The notes beneath the pieces are model-generated. The model had not been told where the DNA came from, made no database searches, and saw only the letters and a list, made by a program, of their open reading frames with translations. The translations under genes were made by a program, and so were the position numbers. Shown here one piece after another: positions 55,705 through 63,740 of a DNA stretch of 64,000 bases; position 1 is the stretch's first letter; every line of letters starts with the position of its first letter. Origin of the DNA: an uncultured Sinobacteraceae bacterium (GTDB lineage Bacteria > Pseudomonadota > Gammaproteobacteria > Nevskiales > Nevskiaceae); assembly GCA_903822975.1 (NCBI GenBank), contig CAIJRD010000002.1, positions 248,001-312,000 of the forward strand, read 5' to 3'.

Positions 55705-55802
55705 GTGAATGGCCTCTTGATTTTTTGTTTCCCGACAACTTTGTGTGTGTTGTCTCGCGGCACGATCGGGATTGTTCGGCTGCGAGAGGATTGGAAAGCG
55801 GA

Positions 55803-56921
55803 TTAGGGCAGCGGATGCGCGCGCAAATAAGCCAGAAGTTCAGGATTCCGAGAGACTGGCCATGGCACGTGATTGAGCTGTTCGCGTATGAAAGTCACCG
55901 TGTCCGGGTTGGGGTCTTCACAGGTCGGATCGCAGGCTTCGACCACCTTGCCCTGCAGATCGAGGGTTTCGCCGCCGACGTTGGCAGCAGGCAGCACGCC
56001 GGCCCGGAGCTGGTCCAAGAACTGATGACCCGCGACGCAGGCATTGCCGGCATCGCAGGCGCGCGTCGTCAGAAAATACGGACGCGTGTTGTTGCTGGCG
56101 AATGGCGCTTGCGGACACGGATCGGCCGGATCATCGAACGGGCTGATTGACGAGAACACGCGAGTCGCCGCAATTCCTGGAGTGTTGAGTCCGTACAGCG
56201 TTGCCATGTCTGCGCCTTCGGAGTGGCCGGTGATGTACACACGCTTGGTGTCGACGATGCCTTCGGCTTCTGTCGCAGCAATGAAGTGATCGATCGCAGC
56301 AACATCCGGATTCAGATACGGCGAGCCGCGATTGAAGTTGCGATACCAGTGATCCCAACCGATCCCGTAATTCACTGGAAACGGCAGAAACTGCTCGATG
56401 TCGCGGCCTTCGGGCATCAAGATATTGAAGCCGGGCTCGGCATCGTTCGCGCCGAGTACCGCGGTCTTACTCTGTGGTACCAGCCCAGTGATCAATAGTG
56501 CATCTGGTCCAATGCCTGTCGGCGGCAGATACACCAGCAAGGGCAGTGGATGTGTCGGGCTGGACTGTGGCGCCTTGATCAGGCACGCGGTGCGCGGTGT
56601 GGCGTTCGCATCGGTCCAGGTCAGCACTTCGCCGTCGTGCAGGCGACAGCTTTCGACAATCGCCATCAGCACCTTGTTGATCGCGCCGTCCAGCGATTCG
56701 GCCACGGTCGCACGCGGTCGCACGCCATACGCGCTGCAGCCCTGCGCGTTGTAAACGGGTGCCGCGGCACGTTCAGCAACGTCGGGCGTGACGCTGCTGC
56801 CGCAGGCAGCCAGCAATGCGAGACAACCGCAAACAAATCCGCAAACAAACCCGCGGATAAGCCCGCCGGCTGCGAGCCGGCGGATTGATTGGATGCTCGG
56901 TACTCTCATCGAAAGAGTCAT
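55803..56921 (-). CDS. Lipoprotein serine hydrolase, paralogue 2
   Basis: This 372-residue exported hydrolase has a signal peptide ending LALLAACGSS (lipobox) and the elbow ITGHSEGADMATLYGLN. Like its neighbours it has GWDHWYRNFNRGSPYLNP, FSSISPFDDPADPCPQ, ACDAGNACVAGHQFLDQLRAG and the tail LLAYLRAHPLP. I chose the ATG at 56921 (a second at 56909 is possible); the frame stays open further upstream, but that part overlaps the end of paralogue 3. It lacks the Gly-Ser-Thr linker. Substrate unknown. Confidence 0.8.
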   Translation of the reverse strand: MTLSMRVPSIQSIRRLAAGGLIRGFVCGFVCGCLALLAACGSSVTPDVAERAAAPVYNAQGCSAYGVRPRATVAESLDGAINKVLMAIVESCRLHDGEVLTWTDANATPRTACLIKAPQSSPTHPLPLLVYLPPTGIGPDALLITGLVPQSKTAVLGANDAEPGFNILMPEGRDIEQFLPFPVNYGIGWDHWYRNFNRGSPYLNPDVAAIDHFIAATEAEGIVDTKRVYITGHSEGADMATLYGLNTPGIAATRVFSSISPFDDPADPCPQAPFASNNTRPYFLTTRACDAGNACVAGHQFLDQLRAGVLPAANVGGETLDLQGKVVEACDPTCEDPNPDTVTFIREQLNHVPWPVSRNPELLAYLRAHPLP

Positions 56922-57072
56922 TGGCTTGCCAGGGACCTGTGATCGGGAACGGCCATACGAATACCGGCGTGTCGCGAGCGCGCACAGGCGAGCGCTTGTG
57001 TAGCCGCCAAGTGCGGCAAGGCCGCGCATGAACGCGGCGCACGCAAGGTATGGATGCGAAGCTGATCTCTCC

Positions 57073-58176
57073 TCATGGCAGCGGATGCGCGCGCAAGTAG
57101 GCGAGGAATTCGGCGTTGCGACTGACCGGCCAGAGGAGATGATTGGCCTGCTCGCGCAGGAAGTCGGTGAAGTTCGGGTTCGGGTCTTCGCACGTGGCGT
57201 CGCAGGCGCTGACGAGCTTGCCGGAGAGATCCAGGATTTCGCCGCCGACATCCACGACCGGCAGCACACCCGCACGCAATTCGTCGAGGAACTGGTTGCC
57301 GGCCTTACAGGCGTTTCCCGTATCGCAGGCGCGCTCGGTGACGAAGTAAGGACGAATGTTGGTTGCGGTCGGTGCTTGTGGGCAGGGGTCGGCCGGATCG
57401 TCGAACGGGCTGATGGTCGAGAACACGCGGGTGGCGGCAATGCCCGGCGTATTCAATCCGTACAGCGTGCCCATATCGGCGCCCTCGGAGTGTCCGGTGA
57501 CGAAGATGCGCTTGCTGTCGACGATGCCTTTCGCCTTGCTGGCCTCGATGAAGTGATCGATCGCGGCCACGTCCGGATTCAGATAATCGGAGCCGCGATT
57601 CAGATTGCGATACCAGTGATCCCAGCCGACGCCGTAGTCGAGCGGCGCCGGCAGGAACTGTTCGATGTTGCGCGGAACGGGAATCAGCAGATTGAAGCCG
57701 GGCTGACTGGGATCGGCCGCAAGCTGACCGGTTGCCGTCAGCGGTGCCAGTCCGCTCAACAACACGGAGTCGAGCCCCACCAAGGTCGGCGGAAGGTACA
57801 CCAGCAAAGGCATCGGCTGACTTGGGCTCGTCTGCGGCGCCTTGATCAGGCAGGCCTCGCGCGGCGTGCCGTTGGCGTCCGACCAGGTCATCATCTCGCC
57901 CGAATGGAGCGTGCAGGAGTTGACGATCGCATTGAGCAGGTTGTTGAGAGCGAGATCGAGCGAGACCGGCACGACCGCGCGCGGCCTTACGCCATAGACG
58001 CTGCATCCGGCTGCGTCGTACACCGGTGCGGCGTTCGCCGCGGCGGAGGTGTCTGGTGTGTTGCTGCCGCCGCAAGCGCTGAGCAAAAGCGCTACTGAAA
58101 TCGACAGCAGTCGGTTACCGCCAGTGGCGCCGAGAGAAGTGCGAGATAGGGCGGGTGCTTTGAGAAAAAATGTCAT
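57073..58176 (-). CDS. Lipoprotein serine hydrolase, paralogue 3
   Basis: This 367-residue exported hydrolase has a signal ending LLSACGGS (Cys35) and the elbow VTGHSEGADMGTLYGLN. Conserved positions are shared with paralogues 1 and 2: CSVYGVRPRAVVPVSLD, GVGWDHWYRNLNRGSDYLNP, FSTISPFDDPADPCPQ and ends FLAYLRAHPLP. It lies 84 bases after rhlC on the same strand, so the hydrolases could be read through from the rhamnolipid operon. Short direct repeats of GGTGTATCGGT lie just upstream of the start. Confidence 0.8.
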   Translation of the reverse strand: MTFFLKAPALSRTSLGATGGNRLLSISVALLLSACGGSNTPDTSAAANAAPVYDAAGCSVYGVRPRAVVPVSLDLALNNLLNAIVNSCTLHSGEMMTWSDANGTPREACLIKAPQTSPSQPMPLLVYLPPTLVGLDSVLLSGLAPLTATGQLAADPSQPGFNLLIPVPRNIEQFLPAPLDYGVGWDHWYRNLNRGSDYLNPDVAAIDHFIEASKAKGIVDSKRIFVTGHSEGADMGTLYGLNTPGIAATRVFSTISPFDDPADPCPQAPTATNIRPYFVTERACDTGNACKAGNQFLDELRAGVLPVVDVGGEILDLSGKLVSACDATCEDPNPNFTDFLREQANHLLWPVSRNAEFLAYLRAHPLP

Positions 58177-58260
58177 CGGTCGGTGTATCGGTGGTGTATC
58201 GGTTGGCGTATGGATTCGAATGGGTTGGTCACGCGAACGCCTAGGGTTCGCGAAAAGTGC

Positions 58261-59205
58261 TCAGGTCTCGGATCGCCCGGTTGCAGGGCGTCCATGCAGG
58301 CTCGCGTAGGTTCCAGCACGGTTAGTCAGCCCGTCGCCGATGCCTTGCAGCAGCAGGCGCAGCTTCTTGCGCTTGTCGGTCTCGAACAGCAGGATCGCGA
58401 GCGCCTGATTGAGTGTGAGCAGATTGATCAGTGCAATCAGCGGGTACCGACGCGCGTAGCTGCGCGTCAGCAGCAGGCTGTTGCGTGCGAAGTAGTAGCG
58501 CCGCAGCGCGCTGTGATTCCAGGCGCGCAGGCGGAAGATCAGCCAGCGCCGCTCGACCTTGGTGCCGATCGCATGGTTCATGCGAATTGCAGGATTGAGG
58601 TACATCGGGACTGCGCGCTGCGCCGCCCGCAAGCAGTATTCGGTATCGACGTGGTCGATCACGTAGTCCTCGCGGAAGCGCCCCAGCAGGTTGTAGGCGG
58701 CGACCGATAACAGCGTGCCCGAGGAGATCAGGAAGGAGCAGGACAGTAAGCCGCCGTCGCAGTCGTCGTTGATCGCGATTTTCTTTGCGCCGTGCGCGGT
58801 CAATCGGAAGCTGGGCAGGTAGCGACCCAGGTTGATATCGAAGATCTTGGGGCCGAGCAGGAATTCGCGCGTGGCGATCGAGCGACTCGCTGCCAGCATG
58901 GTTTCGACATAGCCTTCGGGCAACGTCGAGTCTTGATCGAGCAACAGCAGCACCGTGCAACCGTCCGCAATGAGGTGCTCGGCGCCACGGTTGTAGGCGC
59001 CGGCGATGCCACCCAGATTGCGATTAGCGATGACGTCGATACCGTCACGAACCAATCCGGCATGCAGGCTGCGATCGATCAGCGCCGTGTTATCCACCAC
59101 CACGACTCGCGCGCATTGCTGGCGCAGACGATAAACCCCGGCAATCTGCTCAACGCTCGGATCGAACAGCACAACGATGGCGCCGCAGTTCTGGGGAGAT
59201 TCCAT
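58261..59205 (-). CDS. rhlC: Rhamnosyltransferase 2 RhlC
   Basis: This 314-residue GT2-family transferase would add the second rhamnose from dTDP-rhamnose to mono-rhamnolipid. Signatures match Pseudomonas RhlC: IVVLFDPSVEQIAGV, VVVDNTALIDRSL, NLGGIAGAYNRGAEHL, LLLLDQDSTLPEGY, LLGPKIFDI, SCSFLISSGTLLS, DYVIDHVDTEYCLRAAQ and HAIGTKVERR. The ATG at 59205 lies 11 bases after the MFS gene stop; the longer open frame is a shadow of the MFS gene. It is the fourth gene of the rhl operon. Confidence 0.93.
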   Translation of the reverse strand: MESPQNCGAIVVLFDPSVEQIAGVYRLRQQCARVVVVDNTALIDRSLHAGLVRDGIDVIANRNLGGIAGAYNRGAEHLIADGCTVLLLLDQDSTLPEGYVETMLAASRSIATREFLLGPKIFDINLGRYLPSFRLTAHGAKKIAINDDCDGGLLSCSFLISSGTLLSVAAYNLLGRFREDYVIDHVDTEYCLRAAQRAVPMYLNPAIRMNHAIGTKVERRWLIFRLRAWNHSALRRYYFARNSLLLTRSYARRYPLIALINLLTLNQALAILLFETDKRKKLRLLLQGIGDGLTNRAGTYASLHGRPATGRSET

Positions 59206-59216
59206 CGCGCGCGGCC

Positions 59217-60767
59217 TCAATGTCCGAACGGCGTGCCGCTGGCCGGCGCCGGCTTGGCGAGCCAGATCAAACCGGCCAGCAGCAGGCAGACGACGGCGCT
59301 CAAATGGAACACGTCGTTGGTCGCCATCATGTAGGCCTGCTGGCTGACCACGCGATCGATCGCCGCGAGGTCGCGGCCGGCGCCGAGTCCGGCGGCATGC
59401 AACAGGTCGAGGTAGTGACGCGAGTTCGGTGCGTAGACGCTGATCGACTGCGCCAGTTCGGCGTGATGATAGGTCGCACGGTTGTCCCACAAGGTCACGC
59501 TCATGGCGGTGCCGAAGGCGGCCGACAGCGTGCGCAGAAAGTTCGACAAGCCGGAGGCCGCAGCCAGACGATCGTTGGGAATGCGCGACATCGTCGCGGT
59601 GGTCAGCGGAATAAAAAAGCAGGCCAGTCCGATGCCCTGGAAAAACCGCGGCAACACGACATCGCCGAAGCTGGCATTGATCGCAAAGTAGGAGTTCCAC
59701 AAGGCCACGCCGGCGAACACGCAGAAGCCGAACGACACCACCGCGCGCAGATTGAGCCGGGCCATGTTCTTGCCGATGTAGATCGACACGATCAGCGCCA
59801 GCAAGCCGACCGGCGAGGTGGCGATGCCGGCTTGCTTGGCGCTGTAGCCCATTACCGTTTGCAACCACAGCGGGAAGATCACGCCGACGGTTGAGAACGT
59901 CAGCATGCCGAGACAGATGACGATCACGCAGGATGTGAAGGTGCGATCTCGGAACAGACTGAGATCGATCACCGGATGACGTTCGCTGAGTTCCCAGATG
60001 ATCAGCAAGCCCAGGCATACGAATGCAACGAGCGCGAGCGTGACGATCAGCGGCGAGGCAAACCAGTCGCGATCACGGCCGAGGTCGAGCATCATCTGCA
60101 GCGCGCCGACGCCGAAGATCAGCAGGCCAACCCCGACGCCGTCGATCGGTTGTTGTTCGATGCGCGTCTCGCGGCCCTTGAGCAGGCTTGCGCAGACGGC
60201 GAACGAGAACAGACCGATCGGCAGATTGATGTAGAAGATCCAGGGCCATGAATAGGTGTCGATGATCCAGCCACCGACCACCGGTCCCAGGATCGGCGCG
60301 ATCACCACCGTCGCGCCCCATAGCGACAGCGCAAGCCCGCGCTGGTGACTCGGAAAGCTGCGCAACAGAATCGTTTGCGACAGCGGCACCATCGGCCCGG
60401 ACAACAGACCCTGCAGAACGCGCAAAATTACGAGTGTGTGCAAGCTGCTGGCGAGGCCACACAGCATCGACACCAGCGTGAACAGCAGCACGGCGCCGCT
60501 GAACAGCCGCACCTCGCCGATGCGTTTGGCGAGCCAACCGGTCAGCGGAACTGCGATTGCGGCGGCCACGGAGTACGAGCTGATGACCCAGGTGCCCTGG
60601 CTGTTGGAGACACCGAGCGTGCCGGCGATGGTCGGCACTGCGACGTTCGCCACCGTCGAATCGAGTACTTCGATAAATGTGCCGAGCGACAAGCCCAGCG
60701 TGAGCAGGGCTAAGGCGGCACCGCGCACCGGCAGATCGGCAGCGATGCGGCCGGTGGTGGCGTTCAC
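59217..60767 (-). CDS. DHA2-family MFS transporter of the rhamnolipid operon
   Basis: This 516-residue EmrB/QacA-type exporter has about 14 TM helices. It shows the family stretches VLDSTVANVAVPTIAGTLGVS, GTWVISSYSVAAAIAVPLTGWLAKRIG and PILGPVVGGWIIDTYSWPWIFYINLPIG-type motif C. It lies between rhlB and rhlC, exactly where Burkholderia rhl clusters carry an MFS gene, so export of rhamnolipid or its precursor is likely. The GTG start at 60767 overlaps the rhlB stop as GTGA. Substrate is inferred from context. Confidence 0.9.
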   Translation of the reverse strand: MNATTGRIAADLPVRGAALALLTLGLSLGTFIEVLDSTVANVAVPTIAGTLGVSNSQGTWVISSYSVAAAIAVPLTGWLAKRIGEVRLFSGAVLLFTLVSMLCGLASSLHTLVILRVLQGLLSGPMVPLSQTILLRSFPSHQRGLALSLWGATVVIAPILGPVVGGWIIDTYSWPWIFYINLPIGLFSFAVCASLLKGRETRIEQQPIDGVGVGLLIFGVGALQMMLDLGRDRDWFASPLIVTLALVAFVCLGLLIIWELSERHPVIDLSLFRDRTFTSCVIVICLGMLTFSTVGVIFPLWLQTVMGYSAKQAGIATSPVGLLALIVSIYIGKNMARLNLRAVVSFGFCVFAGVALWNSYFAINASFGDVVLPRFFQGIGLACFFIPLTTATMSRIPNDRLAAASGLSNFLRTLSAAFGTAMSVTLWDNRATYHHAELAQSISVYAPNSRHYLDLLHAAGLGAGRDLAAIDRVVSQQAYMMATNDVFHLSAVVCLLLAGLIWLAKPAPASGTPFGH

Positions 60768-62182
60768 TCGGCGTCTGCGCCGACAGGGCTCGCAGTAACG
60801 ACGCGTCCTGCGTTCTGTCGGACAACCCCTGCCGTGCGGCGCAGAGGTGCGAGTGCTTCGACTGCGTCGGCCGCCGCGTCGCAGGCCTGCATACTGCTGG
60901 GCATCCGCGCTTTGATGCTCGCGCAGGTCTGCGCCATCGCCGGGTCTTGCAGCATCGGCTGTAGCGCGCGCAGCAGATCCGAGCCGTTGACCGGCGCATC
61001 GAGTCGCCGTCCACAGCCGATCCTCTGAATACGTTCGGCGTTGTCGAACTGATCGTGTGCGAACGGCGTGGCGAGTTGCGGAATGCCGGCGGCGAATGCG
61101 AGCGCGGTACTGCCGACGCCGCCGTGATGCACCAGCGCGGCACTTCTCGGCAGCAGCTGGCTCATCGGTACATAGCTGCGCAGGCAGACGTCCGCTGGCA
61201 GCGGTCCGGTCTGCGCGAGGTCCTTCGCCAAATAGATTCCGCGACGACCGAGCGAACGCAAAGTTGCGCCGGCTGCGCCGAAGAACGCCGGACCATCGAT
61301 CATCGTCGAGCCCGGCGTGAACACGATCGGCGCGGTGCCGTTATCCAGGAAGTCCTGCAGTTCCGCATCGAGACTGTGGAACTCGGCTTCGTCGAACAGC
61401 GGAAATCCAGTCAACCGGACTTGCGGTGGCCAATCGCGCTGTGGCGGCGCATACCATTCCGGGAAGAGTCCGAGAACCCCCTGGGGCGAATGCATCCAGT
61501 GCCCCATGATGCGGTGCACCGGCGGTAGCCCTAGCTCGCTACGAAAGCGGTTCAAGTCAGGGCCGCAAATTCGATCGAGTACCGAACGCTCGATCAGCCA
61601 CAGCAGCGCCGACTTCATCGCCACCGGCATCGCCGCGGGAATGGTGAAGCGCTTGTGGGTCGGCGGACTATGCGCGGAGAGCAGCGTCGACGGTGACACC
61701 TGCGCGGTGAGCAGCGGAACGCCATAGCGCTCCTGCAGCAGTCGCGCACTGAAGGCCCACAGCGAGCCCAGCATCACCGTGTTGTCGTCGACTTCCCTGG
61801 CCAGCAGATCAAACAGCGGCTTGAGATTGTCGGCAATCACGCGCCACAAGGTGCGCAGCGATGTCCGCGGATCCCACATCGCCGGATCGTTCATCGCGGC
61901 CTGATATTCCTGCAGCGTCCCGATCGGCAGAAAGCGCAGGCCGCATCGAGCGACCAGGCCTTCGAACGCCGGGCTGCAGCAGACAGAAACCTGGTGGCCG
62001 CGTTGGCGCAGCGTGCGGCCGATGCCGATGAAGGGATGCACGTCGCCGGCCGATCCCAACGCGATGATGATGACGTTCAGCGGCGCGGTACGGGACCCAA
62101 GCCGCGCAGCAGCACCCGCCGACGTCGGCAGCTGCTGCGTCTGCGGGATTTGTACCGCGTTGTTGAAGGCTGAATCAGGCAC
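60764..62182 (-). CDS. rhlB: Rhamnosyltransferase 1 catalytic subunit RhlB
   Basis: This 472-residue GT1-family enzyme would join dTDP-rhamnose to the 3-(3-hydroxyalkanoyloxy)alkanoate (HAA) made by RhlA. Matches to RhlB run along the whole protein: IIALGSAGDVHPFIGIGRTL, DPAMWDPRTSLRTLW, MLGSLWAFSARLLQERYG, TAQVSPSTLLSAHSPP, HWMHSPQGVLGLFPEWYAPPQ, LTGFPLFDEA, VHHGGVGSTALAFAAGIPQ and AHDQFDNAERIQRIGCG. It starts with GTG at 62182 after GGGGGC. The first 36 residues are an extra polar leader relative to P. aeruginosa RhlB. Confidence 0.95.
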   Translation of the reverse strand: MPDSAFNNAVQIPQTQQLPTSAGAAARLGSRTAPLNVIIIALGSAGDVHPFIGIGRTLRQRGHQVSVCCSPAFEGLVARCGLRFLPIGTLQEYQAAMNDPAMWDPRTSLRTLWRVIADNLKPLFDLLAREVDDNTVMLGSLWAFSARLLQERYGVPLLTAQVSPSTLLSAHSPPTHKRFTIPAAMPVAMKSALLWLIERSVLDRICGPDLNRFRSELGLPPVHRIMGHWMHSPQGVLGLFPEWYAPPQRDWPPQVRLTGFPLFDEAEFHSLDAELQDFLDNGTAPIVFTPGSTMIDGPAFFGAAGATLRSLGRRGIYLAKDLAQTGPLPADVCLRSYVPMSQLLPRSAALVHHGGVGSTALAFAAGIPQLATPFAHDQFDNAERIQRIGCGRRLDAPVNGSDLLRALQPMLQDPAMAQTCASIKARMPSSMQACDAAADAVEALAPLRRTAGVVRQNAGRVVTASPVGADAE

Positions 62183-62258
62183 GTAGATGCCCCCGATTCG
62201 AAATCAGCCGGTAGCTGCCGATGCGTGCCGCCGTCGATGCCGGCTTCACAGGCATCCG

Positions 62259-63134
62259 TTACAACAGAAACGCAAAGATCGCATCGCGAACTTCCGCACG
62301 GGCATACTTGTTCTCGAGTTCGAGAAAATGCCCAGCACTCGGAACGGTTACGAAGCGACCTTTGCGGATGTATCGGCTGAGCTGCTCGACATCCTTTGGC
62401 GTGGTGTGTTCGTCGAGCTTGCCGTTGACGAACAGCACCTCGATGTCGATCTCGGAGAATCGATCGACGTAGTTTTCCGAATCCAGCGCGATGATCTGCT
62501 GAATATGAAAGGCGATCTGCTCGGCCTCGTGTTCGGAGAGCGACAGCAAGTAGCGCCCGTTGTAGATCTTCAGCAGTCGCGGCAGGTGCTGGCCGACGGT
62601 CTCGTTGAGCAGGCGTGCGGCGCTGCCGTGGTCGCGCGAGCCGAGGTAGAGCTGCGCCTTGTCGAGATAATCCTGCATCGCCTCGTTGAGGACCGGCGAG
62701 AACGAGCCGATCACGGCCTTCTTGATCGAAGGCGGACGTCGGGCCAAGGTCAGCAACGCGGCAACGCCGCCCCAGGACATCGAAATCAGATATTCGGGCT
62801 TGAACCGATCAATCAGCGACGACAGGATTTCCACCTCGTCGTCCTTCGTCAGCATCGCCAGATTCGGGCTGTGGCCTTTCGACCTGCCGGCGTAGGGCAG
62901 GTCGTAGAGAATGATATTGAAATGCGGACGCAGATACTTGACGGTCTGATTGAACGAACTGGTCGTCGCCAGTGCGCCGTTGACCAATATGATCGTTTCG
63001 AACGAGTCGTCGATCCAATAGCGCTCAACGTAGACTTTGAATCCGCGGTAAACATCTAGAATGAATGTTTCCGGCTGTTTTGGCAGCGTTGGTGTTCTGA
63101 CGCTATCGAAATCAAAGTTCAAGATCGAGCTCAC
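62259..63134 (-). CDS. rhlA: HAA synthase RhlA
   Basis: This 291-residue alpha/beta-hydrolase-fold enzyme would link two 3-hydroxyacyl units into the lipid part of rhamnolipid. It matches P. aeruginosa RhlA throughout: LVNGALATTSSFNQT, LYDLPYAGRSKGHSP, LTKDDEVEILSSLIDRF, the nucleophile S120 in SMSWGG, ARLLNETVGQHLPRLLK, NGKLDEHTT (Asp) and AGHFLELENK (His). The N-terminus is about 20 residues longer than in Pseudomonas. It starts with GTG at 63134 after GGGGAC. It is first gene of the rhl operon, and an inverted repeat lies upstream at 63258-63279. Confidence 0.95.
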   Translation of the reverse strand: MSSILNFDFDSVRTPTLPKQPETFILDVYRGFKVYVERYWIDDSFETIILVNGALATTSSFNQTVKYLRPHFNIILYDLPYAGRSKGHSPNLAMLTKDDEVEILSSLIDRFKPEYLISMSWGGVAALLTLARRPPSIKKAVIGSFSPVLNEAMQDYLDKAQLYLGSRDHGSAARLLNETVGQHLPRLLKIYNGRYLLSLSEHEAEQIAFHIQQIIALDSENYVDRFSEIDIEVLFVNGKLDEHTTPKDVEQLSRYIRKGRFVTVPSAGHFLELENKYARAEVRDAIFAFLL

Positions 63135-63740
63135 AAGAGTCCCCGGTTTTCAGCAGTTGAGCGGATCGATGGATGCAACGCGTTGGTGTCGCATCGCTCA
63201 GAATCACGTCGGGTGTTGCCGGGAGAGGTGCGTCTGGTCGCGTCTGCGGTGCGGCTCCAAAACTAAAGGTCCAGTTTTGAAAGTCGGCGTCCGTGAAGCG
63301 CCCTGACTGTCCAGCAAGGAGGCCTCACGGCGTCCTTAGAGAATCGTTCCTTTTCCGTGCTGGCCTGTCGGTGATATGAGCTACTGCGGCATTGAGAAAC
63401 AGTTTCTGCCGCAGACCGTCGATGGCCTAGTCACAAAAAAGCGCTAGTGCTTTGAAAACATGAAGCGACCGTCATGCAAGGAATTTGCGGAATAGACGTT
63501 TAAACCACAGAGGCGGACGCGCGGTTTCGGATACAACTCTCCGATGCTCGACTTGCTCAAAGGACTGCGCGCGCGACAGGGACTGTCTGGACGTTCATTC
63601 GTCGACGTCACTGCATCGCGATTGATCGGAACAACCCCCGATCGTGAAGAACCTCAGAACGACGCATTCGAATATTCGCAGCGGAGCGAACGTGCGGCAC
63701 CGTTCACACGCGAAGCGAACTTCTCCTTTCGTTGATATCG
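63135..63740. other. Divergent rhlA / NodT control region
   Basis: This 606-base region lies between the divergent rhlA and outer membrane factor genes. It holds a perfect inverted repeat at 63258-63279 and a smaller one at 63438-63453 (AAAGCGC and GTGCTTT, one mismatch). A 63-codon frame at 63544-63735 has no ribosome site and no recognisable product. I see no lux-type box of the Pseudomonas rhlA kind. Confidence 0.5.
63258..63279. promoter_or_regulatory. Inverted repeat upstream of rhlA, candidate operator
   Basis: CAAAACT and AGTTTTG are perfect 7-bp arms separated by AAAGGTCC. The site lies about 125 bases before the rhlA start codon. It is AT-rich in a GC-rich setting, as regulator sites often are. 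The regulator is unknown. Confidence 0.5.

Noticed and set aside
63544-63735. 63-codon frame upstream of the NodT-type gene
   Set aside because: No ribosome site, no recognisable motif; it does not look like the start of a TetR or MarR regulator.
63135-63740. A Pseudomonas-type lux/rhl box before rhlA
   Set aside because: No 20-bp dyad with the CTG-N10-CAG pattern was found by eye; the clearest dyad is CAAAACT-N8-AGTTTTG.
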